The translations under genes were made by a program, and so were the position numbers. Positions 19,061-28,860 of a stretch of 64,000 nt of DNA are shown here, one piece after another. The stretch comes from Porcisia hertigi (lineage: Eukaryota > Euglenozoa > Kinetoplastea > Trypanosomatida > Trypanosomatidae), in the NCBI RefSeq assembly GCF_017918235.1, contig NC_090592.1, forward strand, positions 485,001-549,000, written 5' to 3'. Position 1 is the first letter of the stretch; each line of letters begins with the position of its first letter. The notes beneath the pieces were generated by a model, which searched no databases, had not been told where the DNA came from, and saw only the letters and a program-made list of their open reading frames with translations.

Positions 19061-20056
19061 ATGAAAGTGACACGTTCCGCGCGTGCGGTGCATGCGTTTG
19101 TGCGGATGCCACATCATCGCAGTGTGCCGCCGACGGGTCCTAGCGGCATTATCGTGAACCGCGATGTGTTGTTCCGTCAGTTTCGTGACTTCTACAAAAC
19201 CCTTCAGCACTCCACTCTGGTGGATAAGGTACACCTCATGACCGAACGCCCAGGCGTGGAGTCGCTACGGGTGGCCGATCAGATGACCTCTCTCGGACCG
19301 GTTCTCCTGGGGATGCCCCTCACCGGTATGGAACACCGCTCGTCGGAATTCCTCGAGACGATGCGCTACGTGCGCGGCGCCGGCGGTCCAACAACACTAT
19401 CGGCATATCTGCAAGATAACGACGCCTGTCGGTGCCACAGTGGCGATATCGTGTGCTTGCCGCAAGGAGTGGCGGTGGGCCATGGACCGCGCACGAATAC
19501 GGTGACGCATCAGCTGCTGCGTGCATTGTTTGGGGGAGACGCGGCTGACGGCAGCATCGACAGTGGCGACGGCCCAGCTGCCACGAGCCCGGGCCGCGGT
19601 ACCAAATTTGAGGTCGTAACGCTAGAGCAAGAGGGTGATGCACCACCGCTTGGGGATTACTTCGGGTTCGCAGGCAACGACATACTCCTAGTATGGAAAG
19701 ATGAGCACGGGCTGTTGGCGGTGGATCAGCTGCAGCAACAGCTCGCGAAGTCGGAGAAGCAGTTCAAAGTCTTGTACCTCGAGCCTGGATGCCATTTCCT
19801 TACCTTCTATGGCGTCGACTATACCACCGACGTGCTTGTGCAGAAGGGGTTTGAGCGCTCTATGGACACACTCGCCGCAGCTGGCCTAAACCCTATCGCT
19901 GTACAATGGTCTGAAATGGATAAACTCGGCATCTCGATGCGGTCAGCCGTTCTCCCGCTGAAATTTCTCCAGAGTCCGTCGTCCACCGGTGGTGGCCTCC
20001 TGCAGCGCAGTCGCAATCGCGGCAACCGCTGGACTGCCAGTCAAATCGCGCAGTAA
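19061..20056 (+). CDS. DDAH/amidinotransferase-fold protein, apparently catalytically dead
   Basis: A 331-residue protein whose blocks line up with dimethylargininase (DDAH), which hydrolyses methylated arginine. VADQMTSLGPVLLGMPLTGM (residues 71-90) matches the VEDTAVV...ALITRPGA block, and SGDIVCLPQGVAVGHGPRTN (127-146) matches [20 protein letters not shown]. The Leu-His-Leu-Lys segment holding the catalytic His appears as LGDY, and the C-terminal catalytic Cys block (TCCSVL) appears as MRSAVL, so both key residues look absent. An insertion of about 25 residues rich in Gly/Asp/Ser follows residue 155. The ATG at 19061 is chosen over a GTG ten codons upstream. A pseudoenzyme or structural subunit is the likely reading; alignments were made by eye. 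Confidence 0.6.
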   Translation: MKVTRSARAVHAFVRMPHHRSVPPTGPSGIIVNRDVLFRQFRDFYKTLQHSTLVDKVHLMTERPGVESLRVADQMTSLGPVLLGMPLTGMEHRSSEFLETMRYVRGAGGPTTLSAYLQDNDACRCHSGDIVCLPQGVAVGHGPRTNTVTHQLLRALFGGDAADGSIDSGDGPAATSPGRGTKFEVVTLEQEGDAPPLGDYFGFAGNDILLVWKDEHGLLAVDQLQQQLAKSEKQFKVLYLEPGCHFLTFYGVDYTTDVLVQKGFERSMDTLAAAGLNPIAVQWSEMDKLGISMRSAVLPLKFLQSPSSTGGGLLQRSRNRGNRWTASQIAQ

Positions 20057-20117
20057 ACAAAGAGAAAACACGCGAAATGCGGCGAGTCTCAGAAGAGCCC
20101 CCCCCCCCCGATATGCG

Positions 20118-20152
20118 CTGTGTGTATGTGTGTGTGTGTGTGTGTGTGTGCG
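20118..20152 (+). repeat. GT dinucleotide microsatellite
   Basis: Mostly uninterrupted GT units just downstream of the DDAH-fold gene. Confidence 0.85.
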
Positions 20153-20469
20153 TGCGGGGAATGGGAGGGGGTATAGCAGCAGCTAAAATGTTATCGGTGC
20201 GCTGCTGAAATTGTTCAGTTCGTGACCCGACAACTCTTCTCCGTTGGTGGTGCTCACCTTCACGTATGTGCCGTGGCGTTTGTGCGGGGGGGGAGGGAGG
20301 AGAGAGACGTTATTCAAAGAAAGGGCGTTGACGTTTGGTTTGTTTTCTCTTTCGCTGCCTCACAAAAAAAAAATCCGAAACGACTCCAACTGTTAATATT
20401 AAGTTCAAACCAGGCACGCGCGGCGAGCGAAACGGGTGTGGACCTTCTCCGCAGGTGTGCATGTGTGCA

Positions 20470-20504
20470 TATCTATATATATATATATATATAGATAGAT
20501 AGAT
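20470..20504 (+). repeat. TA then GATA microsatellite
   Basis: A run of TA units passes directly into GATA tetranucleotide units. Confidence 0.85.
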
Positions 20505-21629
20505 GCGCCCTGGCCCCTGAATGGGTTGTGCGATGTCTCTCCCCCCCCCCCCCCCTTTTGGGGGGTGACCCCTTGTGCCATTAGGCGCTTTTCCAGGATG
20601 TGGAGCGCTGTGCGCATGGGGTGGCAAAGGGCACCGGGAAAGGGAAGTGACACCCTGCGTTCAACCCCTGTCTACCATCGGGCCTTCCTCTACTCCCTAC
20701 CCTACGTTGGCCGCGAGTTGCTCCCCACCACTGCGCCACATGGCCTTCCCAGACTCATTTCACATGTACGCATGACTCTTTCGCTGGCACACCTCACCTC
20801 TCGGGCGACCTGCAATCACCCTCTTTTTCTCTGCCTACAAGTGTGTTGTGGGTGACAACTTGGTGGTCCCTTTGTGAGATCTTATCCCACAGCGACAAGC
20901 GATTCGCGCGCGGCCATGTGCACGCACCCACTTTCCGGCAGCGGGTCATCCCTCGTGGCTCTGTCAGCGGGAGGGGGGGGGAGGGTTCCTAGAACTTGAG
21001 GCGGCCCTCTTTTCGGCGCATAGCCTCTGCTGGTTCTGTATATTGGCCTGTACCCAGTTGCCGTTATCGGTTCCTTCTCCGCCTCCGACCATTGCCATGC
21101 GTACGAGCACAATCCACCGTTGTCGATTCACACTTTTTTGCCTCTCCATTATAAGCACGGAAGATATAGAAAACACACACACAGTCTTCCTCACCCACGT
21201 ACTCGTATTATCGACTCCATGAACTGCATCAGGCCCCTCCCCAATCCACCTCATTATGATTATAGGATGTGTATTTGTTGTGATTCTCGAATATGCGCAC
21301 CGGCAGCAACGCAAAAAGAGAGGGGCGAACAAAAGAGGGTGCCCACACAAATGCACGCGCGAGGACTTGGTCACGTTAGACAAACCGTGCAGCAAACCCA
21401 AACTGATTCTTGGAAGAGCCGCTGTGGCCCATCAAGTTTGTGCTGCTCTCCTCCGTATGTGTCTAGCATAGAACCACCCCTCGCGAATGCGAAACTGCTA
21501 TCAACTTCCCCCCCCTCTTACCTTGCCTCCACCTGCGCATATCCCCTCTTTGTGTCTGGGACCCACCCCCCCCCCACCGACTAAGTTCGCTCTTATTTTG
21601 ACTGTGGACAGCACGACAGGCAGCCTCAT

Positions 21630-22607
21630 ATGCAAAGCGTGCCGCGGACGAGCGCACCCGTGGTGCACCGCCTTGGCCTCCTCCGCCAGGCGCCGCACAT
21701 CGCCAGTCGACAGCATACGTCTCTGCGGCGCTTAGCAGCACCACTGTGCACTCCTCTTCCCGACGGCAGCGGCGGTGGCTCTGCGATGACGCGTAGCTGT
21801 ACGTCGCTCCAGCGCGCCCCCATTCGCACGGTCATTCCTCCCCGTCCGGCTGTAACAACGCTTGTGTATCTAGATCACTCCGGTCGGGCGGTGCGCACTG
21901 GCGTCGAGACGGACCTCTCACTCATTCGCACCCGCGACAACAAGTTCTACCTCCAACGAGTGCTGCCCGACGGGGAAGTCGTTCGGTGGTTGGCGCCTGG
22001 TCTCAACTATCTCAAGAACGTCACTAATTTCGAAACATATGCGCTCAATGAGATCGATGAGAACGGCGGTGTCGTAATACCCTCCGATGTGATGCCGACA
22101 GCAGCCCACGACGCTCCAGGTTTTCGTGACGCTGTCTTCTACATCACAAAACTCGAGGCGACAAGCAAGTTCACACGTAAGGATCGTCGCCGCTGGCATC
22201 GCCGCCTCTTCGCGCACTGGAAAGAAAGCCCCGAGAAGTATCTCAACCACGCGCTGGGCACCTACGGTATTGCATTCCTTGTGGCGCTCTGGGTGTGCGT
22301 GCGTGGCTTTCATAGCATCAAGAACCAGAAGCCGTTCTGGGACGTCAACGTTTACGGCCGCACTGACGAGGAGCGAGAGCGTACCGACCCGTGGCTGAGA
22401 CTCAAGCGCTTCTCGGAGCGCCACCCCGAGCATGAGGGGGTAGACATGACTGTGACAATGCTGTCGCCTGGCCAGTCGCGGCTGTCAAGTGCGCGGTCCG
22501 AGCTGCGCGAGTCTGATTTCACTGACCCACACTACCACAGCGAGTTCTGGTGGAAGGTGCGGCACTGCTACTACTACGGTCATTGGCCGAAGGGCCTGGC
22601 GGAATAG
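21630..22607 (+). CDS. Probable mitochondrial single-pass membrane protein, family unknown
   Basis: A 325-residue protein. The first 40 residues are rich in Arg, Ser, Ala and Leu with almost no acidic residues (MQSVPRTSAPVVHRLGLLRQ and on), which fits a mitochondrial targeting sequence. One hydrophobic segment (YGIAFLVALWVCVRGF, about residues 212-227) is preceded by a strongly basic stretch (KFTRKDRRRWHRR). After it comes a charged, aromatic-rich C-terminal domain ending YYYGHWPKGLAE. I do not recognise the family; kinetoplastid mitochondria have many lineage-specific membrane-complex subunits of this kind, which is a reasonable guess only. Confidence 0.65.
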   Translation: MQSVPRTSAPVVHRLGLLRQAPHIASRQHTSLRRLAAPLCTPLPDGSGGGSAMTRSCTSLQRAPIRTVIPPRPAVTTLVYLDHSGRAVRTGVETDLSLIRTRDNKFYLQRVLPDGEVVRWLAPGLNYLKNVTNFETYALNEIDENGGVVIPSDVMPTAAHDAPGFRDAVFYITKLEATSKFTRKDRRRWHRRLFAHWKESPEKYLNHALGTYGIAFLVALWVCVRGFHSIKNQKPFWDVNVYGRTDEERERTDPWLRLKRFSERHPEHEGVDMTVTMLSPGQSRLSSARSELRESDFTDPHYHSEFWWKVRHCYYYGHWPKGLAE

Positions 22608-23389
22608 AGAAGAGGCTTGGTGGCGCAGATGCCATCGTCTACACACCTGTGCGTGTGTGTGTGTGTGTCAGGGGGGCAGGGGGGAGTAGGTGTAGCGTCC
22701 AAGGCTGGGTGAGACACCGGCAAGCTGAAACTGCGTTAGGCACCGCGAAACTTGTGTCTCCCCTCCTGCCCAGTATCCCTCCCGTGATGTGCGCTCTGCG
22801 ACTTGCAGAAACAATAGCGGCATCAAGTGCCGCGCATTATGTATATCGATTGCCTTCCCAGGTCCGAATGGACCTCTGCCTGGACTGTGGTAGTGATGTG
22901 CAGATCTGCGTGAACGAGTGGGGAAAGCTTCGATTGGTATTGCTGACTCCCATCCCTGGAAGTGTATCCCTGTCAAGGCATCCGATAGGATGGGCTCGAG
23001 AAACTGTCTCGAGTTACACGTTTTTTTTTTGCAAGCATTGACGTGCGCCTGGCGAACCAGACAAGTGAAACTGTTAACGGGTATGGACAGAATCAGCGAG
23101 GGATAGGTAGCGCTAGAGGTAGGTATAGGCTGACACGTCCACGGTGTCTCCCTAATGGCTGTTGTTATCCCTTCCCCCCCCCTTCCCTTCCTCTCTCCTG
23201 CTCCCACCGCTGGCAATGATACTTGAATGCCACGGCTTTTGTATTGGACGCTGCACCTTGTCTCACCATATCTACGTTCTTCCCCCTTCGAATCTGACAA
23301 CACACTATACGTGCACTCTAATGTACACACACACACATATATATGTATATATGTTGAGCGCCCACGAAAAGAAAAGAAACAATCGCGTC
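22608..23389 (+). other. Spacer before the thioredoxin-like gene
   Basis: No credible gene. It holds a GT repeat near 22650-22668, a T-run near 23019-23028 and a strong pyrimidine tract at about 23168-23210. A 228-base stretch without any AG runs from 23129 to 23356. Confidence 0.55.
23357..23358 (+). promoter_or_regulatory. Predicted spliced-leader acceptor AG for the thioredoxin-like gene
   Basis: This is the first AG after 228 bases without one, and that stretch includes a long C/T tract. Splicing here removes the in-frame ATG at 23351 and leaves the ATG at 23390 as first start, with a 31-base 5' UTR. The acceptor decides the start codon. Confidence 0.65.
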
Positions 23390-23893
23390 ATGTCCATGAC
23401 TCAAAACATTGTGCGGCGCATCTTTGGCGACCGCACGCTTCCCGAGAACTTGTCAAATGAAGAATACGACAAATATATGCAAGACCACTTCCCCAAGTGG
23501 ATGAAGGAATTCGAGGACGGTGGCTTCCTTGAGAAAACAAAGTTGCCGCCCATCAAGAGTGAGGAAGAGTTCATCTCGAAATTGCAGGAGCACAAAGACC
23601 AATTAATGGTGATCAAATACTGGAAGCATGGGTGTATCCCTTGTCTAACCTTTGCAGAGATGTACAAGGAGGTCTCAGAGAGGTGTGCCAGGGAAAAGAA
23701 AAAGATTGTGTGGTACAGCGTAGACACTAAGGCTCTGGGCACACGGCAGCTGATTGACTACCAACTCATATCTGGTACTCCTACCATCCAAACCTTTACG
23801 GGGCAGAAGCAGGTGGGCAACGAAATCAGGGCCGTGAACACGGAGGAGTTGATGAAGGAACTTGAGAAACGCGTCGCCAAATCGACATTGTAA
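23390..23893 (+). CDS. Thioredoxin-like protein with CIPC redox motif
   Basis: A 167-residue protein with a thioredoxin fold after an N-terminal extension of about 60 charged residues. The redox pair is C82-I-P-C85 in KYWKHGCIPCLTF (normal thioredoxin: WCGPC), and the cis-proline loop is SGTPTIQTF with Pro at about 131. The core order (strand VIKYW, CxxC helix, strand IVWYSVD, cis-Pro strand, C-terminal helix EELMKELEKRV) is complete. Both active cysteines are present, so an oxidoreductase role is likely; CIPC instead of CGPC should change the redox potential or partner choice. No clear targeting signal remains with this start. An upstream ATG at 23351 would add 13 residues but lies before the predicted splice acceptor. 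Confidence 0.8.
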   Translation: MSMTQNIVRRIFGDRTLPENLSNEEYDKYMQDHFPKWMKEFEDGGFLEKTKLPPIKSEEEFISKLQEHKDQLMVIKYWKHGCIPCLTFAEMYKEVSERCAREKKKIVWYSVDTKALGTRQLIDYQLISGTPTIQTFTGQKQVGNEIRAVNTEELMKELEKRVAKSTL

Positions 23894-24493
23894 TGGGCTA
23901 AACCGGTTGCCTGAGTTTACCGGCGCTGCTACTCACCCGCCGTGTCCCCTGATGTGGGTGTCAAAAAGAGAGTGTAAAGGGCGCGTATCTCTGGCCGTAT
24001 CGACACCTCGCTCCTTCGCCGAGGTTTGTATCACTTCCTCTCACAGGGAGGGGGGGGAGTATTGCTGTTGTGTGTGTGTGTTTGAGCCCCGTAGGTGGGG
24101 GGGTGGGGGGGTGCGCTGCTGCTGCTAAGCGCGCCGTCGCACCGCTTGGCGAAACAACAAAATAAGCAGAAGAAAAGAATCATTGCAAAGAAGCAATTCA
24201 AGTCTTATCCACGCCAAATGACTCTCATCAAGGGAAGACGGTTGTATGTAAGTTTTCCCGGCCTGACGGGACCCCCCCCCCTCCCTCCCTCCCCGTCTCG
24301 TTACGAATCCATATGTGAAGCAATTATGTTACGTGTTTTGCCACTCGATTTCACCCCCTCCCCCTCCCCCAGGTGGTCCTCAGTACTTTGGGGGGAACTC
24401 ATTTTTGTTGGATCCCACCACACTAGCACATATACACATGCGTGCGTGGATAGACGTGCACTACACATATTTAAAATAAACAGGAAAGACTTG
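23894..24493 (+). other. Spacer before the MOZART1-like gene
   Basis: No gene seen. It holds GT and G-rich runs near 24066-24110, C/T tracts near 24267-24297 and 24353-24372, the last ending in a likely splice-acceptor AG near 24373. A short upstream open frame begins at 24438 and ends after 13 codons, before the main start. Confidence 0.5.
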
Positions 24494-24910
24494 ATGCCAA
24501 CGTCAGGCATGACTCTCGCAGGGGGGTGGCTGCACGACGCACAGGGACTCGTCGACTCTGCCCTAGGCAGCAGCAGCAGCACCAGCTCCTCACTTCCTGC
24601 CGCGGCGACCGGCTTTCCTTACTCAGGGCTTTTCTCGACGCTGTCGGCTGTTGACAACTCTGCTGTTGCAGGTGACCCTACCCCGTACGGAGTGACCACA
24701 CAGCAGCTCGACGCGCTGTCTGCGATGGCCTACCTTGTCGCCTCGCCACTTCAACGACAGCAACCTGTAGGAAGCGACATGTCGCACCCCTCCCTGCTTG
24801 TCGCGGCAAAACTCCTGCAGAGTGGTGTCGACCCTGAGCGCATCATTGAATTGATCGAGTGCCGCTACCGCGACACGTCGTACGCTCGCACCAGTACTCA
24901 CTCGGAGTAA
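24494..24910 (+). CDS. Small protein with a MOZART1-like (gamma-tubulin complex) helical region
   Basis: A 138-residue protein. The first 65 residues are Ser/Ala/Pro-rich. Residues about 68-124 resemble MOZART1 (MZT1), the small gamma-tubulin complex subunit: a helix QLDALSAMAYLVASPL, then LLVAAKLLQSGVDPERIIEL, matching the LCEQGxNPEALxxVIKEL block of MZT1. The usual protein is only about 80 residues, so the N-terminal half would be an extension. If right, it acts at the basal body or spindle pole. An internal ATG at 24509 would shorten it by five residues. The resemblance is short, so the call is tentative; the gene itself is better supported than its name. Confidence 0.5.
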   Translation: MPTSGMTLAGGWLHDAQGLVDSALGSSSSTSSSLPAAATGFPYSGLFSTLSAVDNSAVAGDPTPYGVTTQQLDALSAMAYLVASPLQRQQPVGSDMSHPSLLVAAKLLQSGVDPERIIELIECRYRDTSYARTSTHSE

Positions 24911-26049
24911 CAAAAAGGCGCTACCCGTGTGCGCACACGTGCGCCTTTTGAGGACACCTGCCGGTGGTGCCTCCCCATCCTATTCCTTCCTCTGTGTTTC
25001 ATCAGCGGGACGGTCAGGGTCTGTGAATCACATACCAAAGGTAGAAAAGAAGACTACGAAAAGGCATTAGCGCGACAACGATAGGCGATGCCGCAAGCTA
25101 CCTTGAGCTGTGCGATTCCTGCAGCATGTCTCGCGTTTACCTCTTCTTTGAAAGGATGTCACCGCTTTCTTTGCCTTCATCCCCCCCCCGCCCCGTCCCT
25201 GCTTGCTTACCCATTGTAAGTTGAAAAGTTGTTCTCTGTACCTGTGCTCCTACACCGGGCTCGCACTAAAGGGAATTTGGAGGCAGATAGTAAAAGAAGG
25301 TGTGAGGGTAGGGAAGGGGGAGGGGAGGATGCAAGGTGGTGTGTTGTGTGTATATCTGTGTGTGTGTGTGTGCCTCGCCCTCTTCTTGGCACCATCGTGA
25401 AATAAAAAAATACGAATTGTCAAGCAGAACCGATACGTGAGTGGAGGGAGGTGTGTAGGGGGGGGATCATTCATCGATAAGTCTCCGTACAACGGTGGTC
25501 CTGTGCTTTCTTTCTACTGGGCAAGACGGGAACTTGCTCAACCCATGGCCTTTGCGATGCATTTCTGTGCGTGGATCTGGCAAATGCTGGAAAGCAGTCG
25601 AGTGGTGTAATGTCAGCTATCCCACTCACCCCATGCGATCCGTGCAAAGCTTCCCCCCTCACGCCTCAGTGGCCTCCGCTTCTCTGCATTTCCACGCTGT
25701 GTGACACTGACGTGCCTAGTCCATTCCCCCCCCCCACACACACACACACACCAGTGCACTCAGTCTGCATCAGACTCGCTCCCCAGCCATGCGGCGGCTC
25801 TTGTACTATGTGACCTCTCTTAATACCTCAAAACAAATCTGCATACGTACATAAATGCCATCAATATCGCCTACACCTTTCCACTTTGCCTCCACTCAGG
25901 TCCCCCTTATCATATCATGCAGACCCGTCACTGCCGCAGTCAGTCAGGTATCTGTACATGTGCGCCCATGGTCTTGATACAGAAGTGGTTGCCATCTGCA
26001 CGCTCAAGGTAAAAAAAGAGGGGCATCTCTCGTGGACGTGGTCGTGGTG
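24911..26049 (+). other. Spacer between the MOZART1-like and UbiB genes
   Basis: About 1.1 kb with no credible gene. It holds a C-run near 25182, GT repeats near 25346-25372, a G-run near 25459, and a C-run plus CA repeat near 25727-25752. Pyrimidine-rich sequence at about 25875-25900 is a likely splice-acceptor region. Confidence 0.5.
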
Positions 26050-27975
26050 ATGGTGCTCCTTCCCTTGACGGCCATCCCAAAGTGGGGTCGGCGCGGCCTC
26101 TACGCCACCGGATTATTCGGCTTCGTCTACTTCGGGGCCGACTACGCCACGGAAAACTCCCTGACGCGCTCGCTCCGCACGCTGCTTGCCTTCGGTACCA
26201 TTGTGTACATGTACAAATTTATTACCCCTGAAACACCCGAGGAACTCTCTCTAATCCACAGCCGCGTCGCTCACATCGTCCTTGACACATGCCTTAAAAA
26301 CGAGGGGTTGTACATCAAACTTGGCCAAGGTTTGAACTCCATGAGTCACGTACTCCCCCGCGAGTACGTGGAGGTGCTCAAGGTGCTGCTGGACCGAGCG
26401 CCCCCTGTGCCGATTGCGGAAGTTCGAAAAACCATCCGCGCTGAAACCGGCAAGGAAATCGAAGAGCTATTTGTTCGCTTTGACGAGACCCCGGTTGCGT
26501 CCGCGTCAATTGCACAAGTTCACCAAGCGTGGCTTCCACCGCCGTTAGACGGCTCATCGCCAGAGCTGCAGAAGGTCGCCGTGAAGGTGCGCAAGCCATG
26601 CATCTCCACCCAGTCGGTGTGGGACCTTTATATGTACAGCACAATCATGACGCTGCTCAAGCTTCTGTTTGATTTGCCGACAGATTGGTCGAAGAAAACC
26701 GTATGTGACGCGTTGGAGCGCGAGATGGACTTTACCTTGGAGGCCTCCAACGCGAAGCGCTTCCGACGTGCCTTCCTCGACAACCCACACCTGTACATAC
26801 CGCGTGTCTACGACGCGTATACCTCGAAACAGCTGCTCGTTTTGGAATGGATAGAGGGGACGAAACTGAACGATGTGGAATCAGTGCGTTCGCGGTACGA
26901 CGAGAGGCGTGTGCTGACCACCCTGTTCGATGCCGTTGGCGACATGGTCTTCAAGCACGGCTTCGTGCACGCCGATCCGCACGCCGCCAACGTTCTCGTA
27001 AGACCTATGCCGAATTCCGATGCAACCCCGGTCACGATGGGGGCGGGCACAGCGATGCGGCGCACAACGAAAGCAAAGGATTCGAGTGACTATCAGGTCG
27101 TTCTCATCGACTTCGGTCTCGCCATGCCTGAACGGATGCGCTTTCGCTATCAGTACGCTCTCTTCTTCGTGAGTCTTTTCACCAATGACCAGGAGTCGCT
27201 GCGGCGGGTGGTGCGTGACTGGGGAATCAACAAGGCCGAGCTGTTTGCCTCTATTCAGGCGCAGAAGCCCCTCGAGGCGATTCAGGCCGGTAGCTACGGC
27301 GAAGTCACACGCGAGGAGGTGATTTCCATGCAAAAGAAGGCACATGAGCAGGCAAAGGAAATGTTACTGGACACACGGCGCATTCCAAAGGAACTCATAA
27401 TGGTGGGCCGAAGCTTCGATATCCTGCGCAGCGTCAACCGTCTTTACGGGTCCCCCGTAAACCGTGTGAACATGTTTGTGCGAAGTGCCGCAGAGTGTCT
27501 GGGCCCTCTGCACACCTACGACGCAGTCAATGCGTACCTGCAGCGTATGCACAAAATTATGGAGGCACGGGGCTCCTTGAAAACTGTCGCCATGGACCAC
27601 TACCAGCAGTACGAGAGCGCCTACGACGCCTTCGCAGACACAGTGCGAAAGGAAGAAGAAGCGGCAGCAGCACAGATTGCTTTTGAAGATGCGCAATTTG
27701 GGTATCGGCGCCCCTTGCAAGGAATGGAATCGGTGGTATACGCATGGTTTGCAGCAGGATATCGTATCTTGGTACTGCGCAGTTTTCTCTGTATGCTTCA
27801 CGCGGCTCACGTGCTCACCTACACGTACAACTCCCTGATTGCGTTGCTTCTCCCACCCGCAGTGCAGAGAAAGCTCTGTATCCCAAGCCTGGAAGACCGA
27901 CTTCATTCTCGATTCGGTCTCAATCAGAAGTCTGAGACGGAGAGAGTGAGGGAAGCCGCACTCTCGGCCAGCTAA
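26050..27975 (+). CDS. ABC1/UbiB (COQ8/ADCK-type) atypical kinase
   Basis: A 641-residue protein of the UbiB family, which in eukaryotes acts in mitochondria on coenzyme Q biosynthesis (COQ8) or inner-membrane lipid and protein homeostasis (ADCK1-type). Hallmarks are present: KxGQ as KLGQ (residues 90-93); SASIAQVHQA (around 151) with the Ala-rich nucleotide loop; VAVKVRKP with the catalytic Lys; EREMDF; HADPHAAN from residue 307 as catalytic loop; and LIDFGLA (352-358) in place of DFG. A hydrophobic segment lies near residues 12-28 and another near the C-terminus. The ATG at 26050 is preferred to upstream GTG codons. Bases 27218-27364 of this gene are repeated at 45233-45379, marking the duplication breakpoint. 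Confidence 0.88.
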   Translation: MVLLPLTAIPKWGRRGLYATGLFGFVYFGADYATENSLTRSLRTLLAFGTIVYMYKFITPETPEELSLIHSRVAHIVLDTCLKNEGLYIKLGQGLNSMSHVLPREYVEVLKVLLDRAPPVPIAEVRKTIRAETGKEIEELFVRFDETPVASASIAQVHQAWLPPPLDGSSPELQKVAVKVRKPCISTQSVWDLYMYSTIMTLLKLLFDLPTDWSKKTVCDALEREMDFTLEASNAKRFRRAFLDNPHLYIPRVYDAYTSKQLLVLEWIEGTKLNDVESVRSRYDERRVLTTLFDAVGDMVFKHGFVHADPHAANVLVRPMPNSDATPVTMGAGTAMRRTTKAKDSSDYQVVLIDFGLAMPERMRFRYQYALFFVSLFTNDQESLRRVVRDWGINKAELFASIQAQKPLEAIQAGSYGEVTREEVISMQKKAHEQAKEMLLDTRRIPKELIMVGRSFDILRSVNRLYGSPVNRVNMFVRSAAECLGPLHTYDAVNAYLQRMHKIMEARGSLKTVAMDHYQQYESAYDAFADTVRKEEEAAAAQIAFEDAQFGYRRPLQGMESVVYAWFAAGYRILVLRSFLCMLHAAHVLTYTYNSLIALLLPPAVQRKLCIPSLEDRLHSRFGLNQKSETERVREAALSAS

Positions 27976-28860
27976 AAATCGCGTACAGTGCAAAAAAATA
28001 AACAGGAGGGGGAGATAAGACCACTGTGGCAGTGGCGAGCTTGAGATTTCTGTGCTTGCCCCCCTCCTTCCCTTTACCGCCCTCCACCCCACCCTTTGTG
28101 GCAAGCTCCTTTTTTTTCGCGTTCCAAGCGGACACCCTTTTTTTTTACAGATATCGCTGATGTTGCGGACACACGGCATGCGGTGTCCGGGGGCGCACTT
28201 GCACGCCAGGCCCACTAACACACTCGCGGAAGTTTGGTACTCCCTACACGTGTGTGTCTGTCTGCGTGTGCGTGGGCTCCTGTCCGGTGGCATGGCTTCG
28301 CTTGACCGCCACGAGTGGCCTTTACCGTGACCACACAAAGCGTAGAAATCCTCAAGTCAAAGATGCAGACAGACGTGGTTGCCCCTCCCCCAGCACTCGC
28401 GGCTCAGGCGAAACGCAACGCGGCGTCGAATTTTCTCCTGCTCGGCTGACACACAACACCCCAAGATGGGGCTTGACGGTCTGCACACTCACTCGCTCGC
28501 TCAAGGGGGTCATTTATCCTCGAATGCTATCACGTGTGCTTCCTCAACCCCCCCCCCTCCTCCTCCTCCTCTTCCTCCTCCCTTTCCCTTATCGTTACCT
28601 TTCATTATCGGCCTGGTCGCTAACTTTGCACACGCGGAGTTGTGATAACCACGTCGGGGTGTTGACCCTGTTATTGCGGCCCTCACCGCCCCGCACTGTG
28701 GGCTCCCGAGCTCCCTCCCCCTCGCATCGTTTAGCCAGTGCATAGCCATCGCTGCAGAAGCACTTTTCGTGGTCTCTCCTCCCCTTCTCTTGGACCGTTT
28801 TCGCACGCTCTCTCTCTCGTCGTTTAACGGCAAGGGGGAGGGGGGGGCACGACAGCGCTC
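27976..28860 (+). other. Spacer between UbiB and CWC15-like gene; duplication unit A begins inside it
   Basis: About 0.9 kb with no gene. It holds T-runs near 28110 and 28138. The 11-bp string ggacacacggc at 28167-28177 also occurs inside the UbiB gene (27369-27379) and at the start of unit B. A strong C/T tract at about 28545-28600 is followed by a first AG at 28638-28639, a likely spliced-leader acceptor. Confidence 0.6.
28638..28639 (+). promoter_or_regulatory. Predicted spliced-leader acceptor, CWC15-like gene copy A
   Basis: First AG after a long C/T tract (about 28545-28600) and the AG-free stretch that follows it. The equivalent in unit B is 45852-45853. The leader exon would join about 220 bases before the ATG. 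Confidence 0.45.

Larger units (their letters stand above)
20057..21629 (+). other. Long spacer with several microsatellites
   Basis: About 1.6 kb with no supported gene. It holds a GT repeat (20118-20152), a TA then GATA repeat (20470-20504), a C-run near 20540-20554 and G-runs near 20286 and 20973-20982. Small open frames here are compositionally random and lack recognisable domains. Confidence 0.5.
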
